Positions 8,229 through 17,405 of a stretch of DNA of 64,000 nt are shown here, piece after piece (within the stretch, counting starts at the first letter, position 1; the number at the start of each line of letters is the position of its first letter). The translations under genes were made by a program, and so were the position numbers. Origin of the DNA: DAOUET01 sp034430155 (GTDB taxonomy: Bacteria; Chloroflexota; Anaerolineae; Anaerolineales; UBA4823); contig DAOUET010000092.1 of the NCBI GenBank assembly GCA_034430155.1, forward strand, positions 68,597-132,596. Direction: 5' to 3'. A model generated the notes under the pieces. The model was not told the origin of the DNA, ran no database searches, and was given only the letters and a program-made list of their open reading frames with translations.

Positions 8229-9221
8229 TTAAGGTTTTGACCAAACCGTCATTTCCAGGGTAAGACGGTCGAAGAAGCTCTCCGAGGGTAAACCCCCGCT
8301 ACCATAAGACATATCCACGACCCGCGCCAACAACCGTAAAGCCGCAGTTTCCAGGATCATTTCGCGACCAGGCTCGCCTAGCACTGGTTCGCCTTTAGCC
8401 GTAAGCCGCTGGCGGGTAGTTTCGTCGTAAAAAGCGTGCTTGCTCATCAGTACCTGAGTCACTGTTTGGATGTCGTTCTTATCAAACAACCAAACCTCAA
8501 AAGCTGTGACCTTCTTCGGGTCTCCCACGCCGACGGTTTCGGATATACCCACGCCGCACTCCCCCAAGAATTCTCCTGATTGTGAATCGACGCTGAAGGA
8601 GTCATCAAACAAATCATTGCCCAGGTTATAGGTGGTCATAAACTGAGCCATGGGCGGCTCGTCTTCCATGGGTATATATTCAGGAAATTGAACCTGACGT
8701 TCGACTTCTTCCGTTTGAGCGCGGGGGATGGGCAGCTTGAAGCCACTGATACGATTTCGCAACAAGAACACAGCAACCAGGCCGCCGGCCAGTAAAAACG
8801 TGATTAAACACATGAAAGGCAGGAGAGTCCGAGTGAGGCTATTACCTCCAGCAGCTTCAGGTGTGGGTGTCCCTGTCTCTATAGGAGCTCCTTGAGCTAA
8901 AGAAAGAAAGGTTTGAACCGAATCGGGGTTTTGCAGCCCGGGGTTGGCAGCGATTTTCTCCAAGATTTGGGTAGCACTAGGTCCCACCTCACTTATACGC
9001 TGTTGGGCAGCTACAGGGTCCTGGCGCAGGGTATAGGAGTCAATTGCCAGACGCAGGTATATTTCCTGGAATTCGGGGCGCAATTGTTCAGGTGCAGCAT
9101 TGGTCCATTTCACCGGAAATAACCACCATCCTAAGGCGATCAAGCCAAGAATGGCACCGACCACGAAACTGGCAATCCCCACCACCAACGGTTTATCCAT
9201 CTGCTCACGTATTGCATTCAT
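8229..9221 (-). CDS. Conserved-looking two-TM membrane protein of unknown function
   Basis: About 330 residues with no family I recognise. A first membrane helix (~14-34) is followed by an external ~100-residue helical segment ending in a Pro/Thr linker (TGTPTPEAAGG). A second helix (~134-157) leads to a cytoplasmic ~170-residue C-terminal region, acidic at first (PMEDEPPMAQF), then an ordered-looking alpha/beta domain with TAFEVWLFDKNDIQTVTQVL. ATG 9221 is preferred over GTG 9230 because GGAG is 8 bases upstream of the ATG. It is convergent with greA and stands alone. The C-terminal domain may bind a partner rather than catalyse; I see no catalytic motif. Confidence 0.7.
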   Translation of the reverse strand: MNAIREQMDKPLVVGIASFVVGAILGLIALGWWLFPVKWTNAAPEQLRPEFQEIYLRLAIDSYTLRQDPVAAQQRISEVGPSATQILEKIAANPGLQNPDSVQTFLSLAQGAPIETGTPTPEAAGGNSLTRTLLPFMCLITFLLAGGLVAVFLLRNRISGFKLPIPRAQTEEVERQVQFPEYIPMEDEPPMAQFMTTYNLGNDLFDDSFSVDSQSGEFLGECGVGISETVGVGDPKKVTAFEVWLFDKNDIQTVTQVLMSKHAFYDETTRQRLTAKGEPVLGEPGREMILETAALRLLARVVDMSYGSGGLPSESFFDRLTLEMTVWSKP

Positions 9222-9481
9222 ATGACTCACTCCGAAGTTGATCCTGATTTCTTTATATCCCCGAGGGATCTGTGCACAAGCCAGGGATTCTCAAGGAGCC
9301 AAGCGCTCAAAAAATCGAAGGCTGATAAGGTCATAAGCCTAAGTCGCAAGAACCCTGTGGGGAAGCCTGTCAGAATTCCATTAATTGTAGATCGAGCCGG
9401 TAAAATATGCAATGATCTTTGTTTGGCGCTATTTTAGCACAAAAGTGCGAATTTTTCTGCTCAAATTAATTGTTGCAAGAC

Positions 9482-11800
9482 TCATGCCGTTTCGGTTACT
9501 TCACCTTGGCTAACCTGGTCTAAGGGATATTGTTCTTCACATTGGGTGCACTGAGCAGTGTCTTTATTGGCTACCACTAACAAACCTCCACAGTTGGGAC
9601 ATGGTGTTGGTAGTGGGCGTTTCCAGGAAGTAAAGTCACATTCTGGATAATTAGCGCAACCATAGAAAGTCCGCCCCCTTTTAGTCTTCCGTTCAACAAG
9701 TTCTCCACCATCCTTTGGACAACTGACCCCGATCTTTTCGAGGATAGGCTCAGTATGGCGGCATTTCGGGAAGTTGCTGCAGCTGATGAATTTACCATAT
9801 CGCCCCCATCTGATAACCAGTTCGTGACCACACTCCGGGCATGCCCTACCGATTGACTCCGGCTCTTGTTTCACCTCCGGCATTTCTTCCTGAGCCCGTT
9901 CAACCTCTTCCGAAAAAGATCCGTAAAAATCACGGACAACCTTTACCCAGGGTTCATCACCAGAAGCAATACGATCCAGATCCTCTTCCATATGGGCAGT
10001 GAAGTTGACATCAACAATATCTGGGAAGTAATTAACCAACAAATCATTGACGATAAAGCCCGTCTCTGTAGGGACGAGACGCTTACTCTCCCGAAACACA
10101 TAACCACGCTGCTGCAATGTGCTGAGAATTGGAGCATAGGTGGATGGACGGCCAATTCCGTTTTCTTCAAGCGTACGGACCAAGGAAGCCTCAGAATATC
10201 TGGGTGGAGGCTGGGTAAAATGCTGCTCGGGAAGCAGTTGCAGCAGATCCTGCTTCTGCCCTTCAATCAGGTCAGAAGGTATGCGGGTATCTCCATTCTC
10301 CTCTTGAACCTGATCTTCATCCCGAGCCTCTTCGTAGACGATTAGAAAGCCTTGGAAACGGATTGTAGAACCAGAAGCCCTGAACATGTATTCATGATAC
10401 TCGCTTTTACCAGTCACCTCCACTGTTAACGTATCGTATTTCGCCGCTGACATCTGGGATGCTAAAAACCGCTTCCAAATCAGCTGGTACAAGCGATAGA
10501 GATTGCGATTGAGATATTGTTTAATGGCCTCAGGTTTTCTCATAACCGAGGTAGGACGGATAGCCTCATGCGCTTCTTGGGCTCCACGAGATTTAGTGTG
10601 GTAAATCGGGGCTTCGGGGGGCATGAATTCTTCCCCATAATTACGAGTGATATAAAGCCTGGCTTCCTTTTGTGCCAGTTCTGAAATATTGGTCGAATCG
10701 GTGCGCATATAGGTGATCAAACCGACACTGCCCTCTTCTCCTAAATCAACACCTTCATAGAGTTGTTGAGCTAGTGCCATCGTCCGGCGAGCGGTGAAAC
10801 CTAAGCGGCGAGAAGCTTCTTGTTGTAAGGTGCTGGTGGTGAATGGAGGTGACGGGTTGCGGTGGCGTTCCCCACGCTTGACACTACTGATCGCGTAACC
10901 GGCTAACTCCATGTCATTCAGAAGCGGTTGGACCTCCATTTCATTACCAAAGGCAGGTTCTTCCTGATCCAGGCGTACTAACTTGGCAATGAAGCTATCT
11001 TTTCTGCCTTCGGGTTGGAACTCAGCTCTGATGGTCCAGTATTCTTCCGGCACAAAGGACTCAATTTCCCGTTCCCGCTCTACCACCAGGCGCAAGGCGA
11101 CCGATTGCACTCGGCCCGCTGAGAGGCGACTGCGCACCTTATTCCACAGGATCGGGCTGATTTGGTAGCCAACCAGACGGTCTAACACACGGCGCGCCTG
11201 TTGGGCATCCACCAGGTCCATATTTATTCCTCGGGGTTGGGCAAAAGCATCCCTTACGGCGGGTTCGGTTATCTCGTGAAAAACTACCCGGCGAGTGTTT
11301 TTCGGATCCATTTCGGTTGATTCGAGAAGGTGCCAGGCTATGGCTTCACCCTCACGGTCGGGGTCTGTAGCCAAATAAATATGCTCGGCCGACTTCGCCA
11401 GGGATTTGATCTCCTTGACAACTGGGCGCTTTTCATTAGGCACCCGGTACTTCGGGGTAAAGTTATTATCGATGTCTACCGAGAGTTGGGATTTTAAAAG
11501 ATCACGCACGTGACCTACCGAGGCTTTCACAGTATAGCCATCTCCAAGAAATCGGCCAACCGTACGCGCCTTAGCAGGTGATTCCACGATCACCAGCTTT
11601 CCGGAGCGCTTGTTCTTATTATTGTGAGTGTTTTTGGGCGGGACCAGCCCTTCGTGGGCAGGGGTGCGTCCCATTCGAAAGACTGTCGTTCCACATACTG
11701 CACACGTCCCTCGCGTACCTGCGCCTCCCGAGGCTGTGAATTCTGCTCGAGGGTTTACAATTTCACGTTTGGTTTTACATTTTACACAATAAGCTTCCAA
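9482..11800 (-). CDS. topA: DNA topoisomerase I with N-terminal zinc ribbon
   Basis: A type IA topoisomerase of about 772 residues. KLVIVESPAKARTVGRFLG begins the Toprim domain; SVGLITYMRTDSTNIS holds the active-site Tyr; LSAGRVQSVALRLV is also diagnostic. The C-terminus has zinc-binding modules (CPECGHE..CSNFPKC, CPKDGGE..CANYPEC, CPNCGG..CTQCEE). Ahead of Toprim sits a short Cys4 ribbon (YCVKCKTKRE...CAVCGTTVFRMG) that resembles the standalone DUF5679 type. The frame stays open upstream through a palindromic repeat, but TTG 11800 is preferred: GAGGAAA is 5 bases away and the protein then begins MEAYCVKC. It relaxes negative supercoils. Confidence 0.95.
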   Translation of the reverse strand: MEAYCVKCKTKREIVNPRAEFTASGGAGTRGTCAVCGTTVFRMGRTPAHEGLVPPKNTHNNKNKRSGKLVIVESPAKARTVGRFLGDGYTVKASVGHVRDLLKSQLSVDIDNNFTPKYRVPNEKRPVVKEIKSLAKSAEHIYLATDPDREGEAIAWHLLESTEMDPKNTRRVVFHEITEPAVRDAFAQPRGINMDLVDAQQARRVLDRLVGYQISPILWNKVRSRLSAGRVQSVALRLVVEREREIESFVPEEYWTIRAEFQPEGRKDSFIAKLVRLDQEEPAFGNEMEVQPLLNDMELAGYAISSVKRGERHRNPSPPFTTSTLQQEASRRLGFTARRTMALAQQLYEGVDLGEEGSVGLITYMRTDSTNISELAQKEARLYITRNYGEEFMPPEAPIYHTKSRGAQEAHEAIRPTSVMRKPEAIKQYLNRNLYRLYQLIWKRFLASQMSAAKYDTLTVEVTGKSEYHEYMFRASGSTIRFQGFLIVYEEARDEDQVQEENGDTRIPSDLIEGQKQDLLQLLPEQHFTQPPPRYSEASLVRTLEENGIGRPSTYAPILSTLQQRGYVFRESKRLVPTETGFIVNDLLVNYFPDIVDVNFTAHMEEDLDRIASGDEPWVKVVRDFYGSFSEEVERAQEEMPEVKQEPESIGRACPECGHELVIRWGRYGKFISCSNFPKCRHTEPILEKIGVSCPKDGGELVERKTKRGRTFYGCANYPECDFTSWKRPLPTPCPNCGGLLVVANKDTAQCTQCEEQYPLDQVSQGEVTETA

Positions 11801-11833
11801 AATGATTTCCTCACTATACCGAATAATATTTAT

Positions 11834-11921
11834 AGGACTTACCCAGTTGGTGGGAGGATGGGGGTGTTTGGGCGGGCGTTGCCCGCCCAAACACCCCCGA
11901 TTTTCCCTTGAACTGCGTAAC
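11834..11921 (-). repeat. Palindromic dispersed repeat, copy A (upstream of topA)
   Basis: An ~88-base element with ends GTTACGCAGTT and AACTGGGTAAGTCCT and a perfect 18-bp central inverted repeat (11860-11877 and 11881-11898, 3-base loop). A second copy lies at 26768-26856 in opposite genome orientation but in the same orientation relative to its downstream gene (recA). The structure, with terminal inverted repeats and a central hairpin, fits a MITE- or REP-like element; no transposase is present. Confidence 0.85.
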
Positions 11922-11928
11922 AACTAAT

Positions 11929-13032
11929 TTATACATAGTCATGATTGACTTTTTCTAATTTTCTTACGATTTGGCGTACTCTCTGCGCTTGGTCTACACG
12001 ACAGATTAACAACACATCCTCTGTATCTACAACGACCAAGTCCTTGACTCCGATCGTCACAATCAAACGTCGTTCCTGGTCGACATAAACCAAGGATTTG
12101 TGGGTGTCCAAGCCTACATGTTGACCACCCATGACAATATTGCCGTTCTCATCACCAGGAAGCACATCGAATAGCGCATCCCAGCTGCCTACATCGCTCC
12201 AATTCAGCCCTTCAGCCGGGATCACAGCTACATTGCGGGCTTTTTCCATGATGCCGTAATCGATCGTCTCCGGTTCAATCCCGCTCCAAATACCTTCGAG
12301 AACTTCGCGTTGCTGGGGTGTATTTAAGGCTTGGGAGACTTGCGCTAACCCCGTTGAGAGTGCAGGCATTTGGCGGTTGAATTCTTCGAGGATCCTATCA
12401 ACCCGCCAGACAAACATGCCTGAGTTCCAGTAATGGTCACCCGCTTCGAGCATCTCCTTAGCCAGCTTAGCATTGGGTTTCTCTTTGAAGCGCAAAACCC
12501 GGTAGGCTTGTTTGCCTCGATAAGTTCCCAACATTTCACCCCGTTGGATATAGCCATATCCAGTAGCTATGTAAGTCGGGACGATTCCTAAAGTGACTAA
12601 ATATCCGTCAAGGGCGATCTCCTGGGCAGTTAGTAACAAACCACGGAAGCGCCCTTCATTTCCAATGAAATGGTCTGCTGTCAGAACCGCCATAATCGCC
12701 CGGGGGTCTCGCATCTGCAATGCGATCGCAGCCAGCCCAACGACAGAGGCAGTGCCACGAGGCAGGGGCTCTAACAAAAAGTTCTCGCCGGGAACTTGCG
12801 AACATTGTTCACGCAACTGAGCAGCTTGATTGGCAACTGTGACCACCAAAATCCTCTCAGGAGGAAATACTCCTTGAAGGCGTTCCACAGAGGTCTGGAA
12901 TAGGCTGCGATCACCTATCAATTGCAACATCTGTTTCGGATGCGCCTGTCGAGATAAAGGCCAAAGGCGCGTGCCCCCGCCTCCAGCCATAATTACAGCG
13001 TAATAATGATCCGAACTCACACTCTTATTCAT
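11929..13032 (-). CDS. manC: Mannose-1-phosphate guanylyltransferase
   Basis: A 367-residue nucleotidyltransferase. AVIMAGGGGTRLWPLSRQAHPKQ is the pyrophosphorylase signature (~12-34); LTADHFIGNE carries the metal/nucleotide Asp; NSGMFVWRVDRILEEF and LNWSDVGSWDAL are typical of GDP-mannose pyrophosphorylases. There is no C-terminal isomerase domain. It makes GDP-mannose from mannose-1-phosphate and GTP for glycans. ATG 13032 overlaps the dprA stop by 8 bases, which supports translational coupling; an earlier in-frame start would extend further into dprA and is less likely. Confidence 0.92.
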   Translation of the reverse strand: MNKSVSSDHYYAVIMAGGGGTRLWPLSRQAHPKQMLQLIGDRSLFQTSVERLQGVFPPERILVVTVANQAAQLREQCSQVPGENFLLEPLPRGTASVVGLAAIALQMRDPRAIMAVLTADHFIGNEGRFRGLLLTAQEIALDGYLVTLGIVPTYIATGYGYIQRGEMLGTYRGKQAYRVLRFKEKPNAKLAKEMLEAGDHYWNSGMFVWRVDRILEEFNRQMPALSTGLAQVSQALNTPQQREVLEGIWSGIEPETIDYGIMEKARNVAVIPAEGLNWSDVGSWDALFDVLPGDENGNIVMGGQHVGLDTHKSLVYVDQERRLIVTIGVKDLVVVDTEDVLLICRVDQAQRVRQIVRKLEKVNHDYV

Positions 13033-14131
13033 AGGGTGATCCAACTTCCCGTACCGCAACGTAATTCATGCCACCAACCTGGCGCACCATGCCTTTCAAC
13101 TCCATCAAAGCCAAGGTAGCCGTTACCTTTTCTATAGGCATGTCAGTCCGCGCTCTTATTTCGTCTACATGTAGTGGTTCATGGCTAAGCACCTCAAAAA
13201 GCTGGGCTTCAACGGCATCTCCAGGCAATACCACTCGAGCTGCTCGATGCTCTGTAACCATGGCCAAATCAAGAATCTCCAGGATTTCTCTAGGGTCTGA
13301 CAATAAATAAGCGCCATCCTGAATCAGCCGGTTGGTGCCCTGGCTCTGTGGAGCAGTAATTTTACCAGGTAATGCAAAAACTTCCCGACCTTGGTCCGCT
13401 GCGAATGAGGCTGTTATCAATGCGCCGCTATTGCTCCCGGCTTCTACAACTATCACAGCCATGGACAGGCCGGAAATAATCCGGTTTCGGGGTGGAAAGT
13501 TAGAGGCTTCAGGTGGCGTACCAGGGGCGTAATCACTGATAAGGCAGCCCTGTGTGATAATCTGTTCTGCCAGACGGCGATTTTCTGGCGGATAAATCCG
13601 ATCAATACCACTTCCCAACACGGCCAAAGTACGCCCACCAGCATTCAAAGCCGCCTGATGAGCAACGCCATCTACACCGCGGGCCAATCCACTAACCACA
13701 GTCACACCGCTGCGGGCTAATGTTTCAGCGATATCTTCAGCAGCCTGGCGTCCATAAGCTGTCATGCGGCGCGTTCCAACAATGGCTACGCTCCATTCAT
13801 CCTCCAGGCGCAGTTCTCCACGCAAATATAGCACCGGGGGAGGCTGGTCGATCTCCTTAAGGCGGTGTGGGTAGGTTTCGTCTTCCCAGGTAAGGACGGT
13901 GATCCCCTGAGATTGAACCTTATCCCAGATCTTCTCAAGGGATACACTGGAGCGTAAATTGACTAAGTTGCTGACAATCTTATCGCTCAATCCTGCGCGT
14001 CGTAAAGCCTCAGGCGGTGCCTGCCAAGCTATCTCTGCCTGACCGAAGTAATCCAAGAGTGCCTTGAATCGTACTGCACCTATACCTTTGACCAGGGAGA
14101 AAGCAATCCAATATAGCCGGGAGTCGTCCAA
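13025..14131 (-). CDS. dprA: DNA-processing protein DprA
   Basis: 368 residues. An N-terminal helix-hairpin-helix region (VKGIGAVRFKALLDYFG) is followed by the Rossmann-like DprA core: VAIVGTRRMTAYG, TVVSGLARGVDGVAHQAAL, LAVLGSGIDRIYPPENR, FPPRNRIISGLS and EAGSNSGALITA. The C-terminal ~60 residues form a winged-helix (DML1-like) domain. DprA loads RecA onto incoming single-stranded DNA during natural transformation. Start is TTG at 14131 with an AAGGGGGTG Shine-Dalgarno just upstream. It leads an operon with manC. Confidence 0.93.
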   Translation of the reverse strand: MDDSRLYWIAFSLVKGIGAVRFKALLDYFGQAEIAWQAPPEALRRAGLSDKIVSNLVNLRSSVSLEKIWDKVQSQGITVLTWEDETYPHRLKEIDQPPPVLYLRGELRLEDEWSVAIVGTRRMTAYGRQAAEDIAETLARSGVTVVSGLARGVDGVAHQAALNAGGRTLAVLGSGIDRIYPPENRRLAEQIITQGCLISDYAPGTPPEASNFPPRNRIISGLSMAVIVVEAGSNSGALITASFAADQGREVFALPGKITAPQSQGTNRLIQDGAYLLSDPREILEILDLAMVTEHRAARVVLPGDAVEAQLFEVLSHEPLHVDEIRARTDMPIEKVTATLALMELKGMVRQVGGMNYVAVREVGSPYE

Positions 14132-14180
14132 AACCCACCCCCTTCTACAATATCCGACCTTTCATATCCAGACCGGGGAG

Positions 14181-14210
14181 AGAATACCACATCACTTCCA
14201 TCGATGTCAA
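14181..14210 (-). promoter_or_regulatory. Promoter for dprA-manC
   Basis: On the minus strand TTGACA (14205-14210) and TATTCT (14181-14186) are separated by 18 bases, about 50 bases upstream of the dprA start. Confidence 0.6.
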
Positions 14211-14258
14211 GCTTACCAATTGAGTGGGTGTATATCAGATTGGGAGTAAGTTCGCCAA

Positions 14259-14843
14259 CTACCCCCAGTCTGGGGAGGAATTCGGCAAAATCCCCGGCAT
14301 AAGATGGACCCGCATCTCACCCTTCTCAAGGTCTATGCCTAAAATAACTTCATCAACGGCGGGTAATAAAATATCAGGCCCGTCCTGCTGTGCTACTACA
14401 TAGACATCGTTAGCACCCGTTTCAAGGATTTCGGTCACCAAGCCTAAGCGCTCACCAACCTCTGTGGTCACTCGCAAGCCTAAGATTTGATGGTGATAAT
14501 AATCACCTTCCGGTAACGCCGGACGGTCATCAGCTCGCACATGTACAATCTGGTTGCGGAAACCTCCAACACGCTCCCGATCTAGAATGTCTTCGAACCC
14601 CACTAACAAGGCCTGATTATGCCAGCGACAGCTGCGAAGTTTCATAGGCTGGTGCTGGGAGCCGATATACACTATCACGCCAGGTTTCAAGCGCTCAGGG
14701 AAATCTGTCAGTACGTCCATTAAGATCTCCCCATGGACACTGTGCGGGCGACATAACCTCCCAACCGCCAAGAAGACAGGCTCGCCCTTGAGAGGCGAGC
14801 CTGAAGGGTTATCCTCTTGATTGGTCGCCATGCGTGGATTCAT
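14259..14843 (-). CDS. rimM: Ribosome maturation factor RimM
   Basis: 194 residues: RimM N-terminal beta-barrel beginning VGRLCRPHSVHGEI, then a PRC-barrel from about residue 105 (YYHHQILGLRV...GLVTEILETGANDVYVV...LLPAVDEVI). It assists 30S maturation by binding S19 near the 16S head. Its ATG overlaps the khpA stop in an ATGA arrangement, so the two are coupled. The extra N-terminal ~20 residues are low-complexity. Confidence 0.92.
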   Translation of the reverse strand: MNPRMATNQEDNPSGSPLKGEPVFLAVGRLCRPHSVHGEILMDVLTDFPERLKPGVIVYIGSQHQPMKLRSCRWHNQALLVGFEDILDRERVGGFRNQIVHVRADDRPALPEGDYYHHQILGLRVTTEVGERLGLVTEILETGANDVYVVAQQDGPDILLPAVDEVILGIDLEKGEMRVHLMPGILPNSSPDWG

Positions 14844-15079
14844 CGCGGTTCTATGATATTAAGGGTGGCTCGTTTGCCCTCACGGGCTGCAGCTACTCGC
14901 AGGAGTGCCCTTATGGCGTTGGCCACCCGTCCACCTTTCCCAATCACCCGGCCCATATCCTCTTTTGAAACCTGGAGGCGCACTTCCACATTACTAGAGC
15001 CCCTTCCCCCTTGGGACACAATTACCTGGGTTGGATCATCCACCAAAGAACGAGCGATAAATTCGACCAAATCTTGCAC
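14840..15079 (-). CDS. khpA: KH-domain RNA-binding protein KhpA
   Basis: 79 residues, a single KH domain with the GxxG loop as GRVIGKGGRVANAI (~43-56), the usual size for the YlqC/KhpA family. These proteins bind RNA, usually with KhpB/Jag, and sit between rpsP and rimM in many bacteria, as here. GTG start with GGAGGTGA 5 bases upstream. Confidence 0.92.
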   Translation of the reverse strand: MQDLVEFIARSLVDDPTQVIVSQGGRGSSNVEVRLQVSKEDMGRVIGKGGRVANAIRALLRVAAAREGKRATLNIIEPR

Positions 15080-15182
15080 GGCTCACCTCCGTAAAATCTC
15101 AGAGAAAGGACAGCCTGATACCCATTGATATTAGATCATAGAGCCCGGCATCCAATAATAGCGATGCAGGAAGACGTGGAGA

Positions 15183-15569
15183 TCAATCTTCAGATTCAAC
15201 CGTCTGCTTGGCTTTTGAAGATGGCGTTGGATGGCGGGTCTGGGGGCTACCAGTGCGCTGCTCTTCAGCTTTGGTAGCTTCCTGCATAAGCGTTTCTAAG
15301 GACTCGCCAGCCTGAAAACGTTCATAGCGTTCAAACAAGCCAGTCCGTTCAAGAATTTTTTTAACGGAATCACTAGGTTGAGCGCCATTGCTCAACCATT
15401 TATAGATCAAATCCTCTTTTAGCTGGATTGTTTCAGGCTCAGTGCGGGGGTTATAAACGCCCACAGCTTCTAAGAATCGCCCATCTCGGGGGCTTTCTTT
15501 GTCCGCCGCTACAATTCGGTAACTTGGCTGGTTTTTAGCGCCTACACGGCGCAATCGTAAACGAACCAT
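15183..15569 (-). CDS. rpsP: 30S ribosomal protein S16
   Basis: 128 residues: MVRLRLRRVGAKNQPSYRIV is the S16 N-terminus, followed by SPRDGRFLEAVGVYNP and KWLSNGAQPSDSVKKIL. The last ~35 residues form a Ser/Thr/Glu-rich tail beyond the S16 core. ATG 15569 is supported by AAGGAGA upstream. The leader contains a perfect 7-bp hairpin at 15695-15712. It heads rpsP-khpA-rimM. Confidence 0.95.
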   Translation of the reverse strand: MVRLRLRRVGAKNQPSYRIVAADKESPRDGRFLEAVGVYNPRTEPETIQLKEDLIYKWLSNGAQPSDSVKKILERTGLFERYERFQAGESLETLMQEATKAEEQRTGSPQTRHPTPSSKAKQTVESED

Positions 15570-15844
15570 GGAATCTTTTTCTCCTTCAAGTTGACAAGTA
15601 TTTAGATCTATATTTGCCCGGTAACCAGCCAGCGTAAGGGTGAGCGTGGAAGGAAGCGCAAGACCGCCGGTGTCGCCTGGCATCAATGCGATTTGCCGAA
15701 AAGGATTTCGGCCATCACTATTTTAACGAAAAAACATGATTAAAGAACCTAATAATTTACGAATTACAAACAACCTGCTTCTGCATATAGCAAAAACCTC
15801 GAGCAAGGTGCAACCAACTCAAACACAGAAGGTGGTCAATAAGG

Positions 15845-17167
15845 TTATCCAAATAAGCGTGGCAGGCTTCGAACGCCAGATTTTCGTATGGATTTAAATA
15901 AACGATGGGCTTCTCGATACTGTTTTATGAGCCGATTAACATCTTGGACATCCGTGCCCGATCCTCTAGCAATACGACGCCGTCGGCTAGCATTTAATAT
16001 TTTGGGGTTCCTGCGCTCCTCAGGTGTCATCGAATTAATGACAGCTTCAGTTATTTTGAGTTGTTTCTCAGCTTCTTGAGGGGAGATCGAGCGGGCCATC
16101 TGACCCATCCCTCCAGGTAGCATCTCAAGCAGCTGGCCAATTGGTCCCATCTTGCGTACCTGACGAAGCTGGTCAGCGAAATCCTGCAAGGTAAACTCGC
16201 CAGACATCAATTTTTCAGCCTGCTTACGGGCGGTTTCCTGGTCAAAAGTAGCCTCGGCCTTCTCAATCAAGCCGATAACATCGCCCATGCCCAAAATCCG
16301 GGAGGAGAGGCGACCTGGGTCAAAGAATTCCAGTGCATCCAAGCTTTCACCAGTGCCCAGCAATTTAATCGGCACGCCAGTGACCGACCGGATGGAGATA
16401 GCCGCCCCCCCGCGGGCATCACCATCCATTTTGGTCAGGATTAAGCCAGTCAGAGGAACTGCATCCCGGAATCCTTTAGCGATATTGACGGCTTCTTGAC
16501 CGATCATAGCATCAACCACCAGAAGCACCTCAACCGGTTCTACGCGGCCTTGGATAGCCCGGATCTCGTCCATCAGCTCATCATCGAGCTGCGATCTACC
16601 AGCGGTGTCAAGTATTACCACACTAAAACCACCATTAAGTGCTTTCTCTCGAGCTCTGGCCGCTAACTCCGGTGGTTTAGTCTTGGGTTCGGCATAGACT
16701 GGCACATTCAAACGCTCACCCAAAGTTTCCAACTGACGTACAGCCGCCGGTCGGTATGGGTCAGCCGCGACCATCATAACACGTTCACCCTGGGAACGCA
16801 GGTAGCGAGCCATTTTCCCAGCCATCGTCGTCTTACCGGAGCCTTGCAATCCCACCAGCATCAGCAGGCGCGGGCGCGGTCCGCTCAAGTTTAAGCGTTC
16901 AGGGTCACCTAATGTAGCGATCAACTCCTCATTAACGATCTTAATGACCTGTTGTGCCGGATTTAAAGCCTTCGAGACTTCAGAACCGACAGCTCGTTCA
17001 CGTAGGCGACCCACCAAGTCTTTAACAACCGTATAATTAACATCAGCCTCCAGCAACGCCAGGCGCACTTCTCGCAGAGCAACGTCAACGTCGCTTTCCG
17101 ATAGCTTGCCGCGCCGGCGCAACTGTGTGAAGACCTCATTGAGTCGATCGGTCAAATTCTCAAACAT
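15845..17167 (-). CDS. ffh: Signal recognition particle protein Ffh
   Basis: 440 residues. N domain (1-90), then the G domain with P-loop GLQGSGKTTMAGK (~106), DPYRPAA, DTAGRSQLDDELMDEI, TKMDGDARGG and FDPGRLSSRILGMGD, and a methionine-rich M domain (MPGGMGQMARS, RRRRIARGSG) that binds SRP RNA. It targets nascent membrane proteins to FtsY. The ~275-base gap to rpsP suggests separate transcription, and a good promoter precedes ffh. Confidence 0.96.
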   Translation of the reverse strand: MFENLTDRLNEVFTQLRRRGKLSESDVDVALREVRLALLEADVNYTVVKDLVGRLRERAVGSEVSKALNPAQQVIKIVNEELIATLGDPERLNLSGPRPRLLMLVGLQGSGKTTMAGKMARYLRSQGERVMMVAADPYRPAAVRQLETLGERLNVPVYAEPKTKPPELAARAREKALNGGFSVVILDTAGRSQLDDELMDEIRAIQGRVEPVEVLLVVDAMIGQEAVNIAKGFRDAVPLTGLILTKMDGDARGGAAISIRSVTGVPIKLLGTGESLDALEFFDPGRLSSRILGMGDVIGLIEKAEATFDQETARKQAEKLMSGEFTLQDFADQLRQVRKMGPIGQLLEMLPGGMGQMARSISPQEAEKQLKITEAVINSMTPEERRNPKILNASRRRRIARGSGTDVQDVNRLIKQYREAHRLFKSIRKSGVRSLPRLFG

Positions 17168-17236
17168 AAACCTAAACCTTATAAGCCTTGAGAGGACCCA
17201 ACCTTCCCAAGGCTATTACAACCAAATTAGCATTGC

Positions 17237-17265
17237 ATTTTAGCGTGGAAGCCAGGAATGGTCAA
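17237..17265 (-). promoter_or_regulatory. Promoter for ffh
   Basis: Minus-strand TTGACC (17260-17265) and TAAAAT (17237-17242) with a 17-base spacer, ~70 bases upstream of the ffh ATG. Confidence 0.65.
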
Positions 17266-17405
17266 GGGAAGGTTAATAAATCCACTTCACAAGGATTGGT
17301 GAACGAAACTAACCAATAACGATGGGGTTATCAAAGTTGGGGAGAAGAGTCTCACCTTCATTGGATGAGAGAGGGTCGATTTGTTTATAGGAGGAGCGAG
17401 CAATT

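Noticed and set aside
11801..11923. N-terminal extension of topA (and, likewise, of recA at 26800-26955) through the palindromic repeat
   Set aside because: The extended peptides are similar only because both translate the same repeat; good Shine-Dalgarno sites and family-typical N-termini lie downstream (11800 and 26956).
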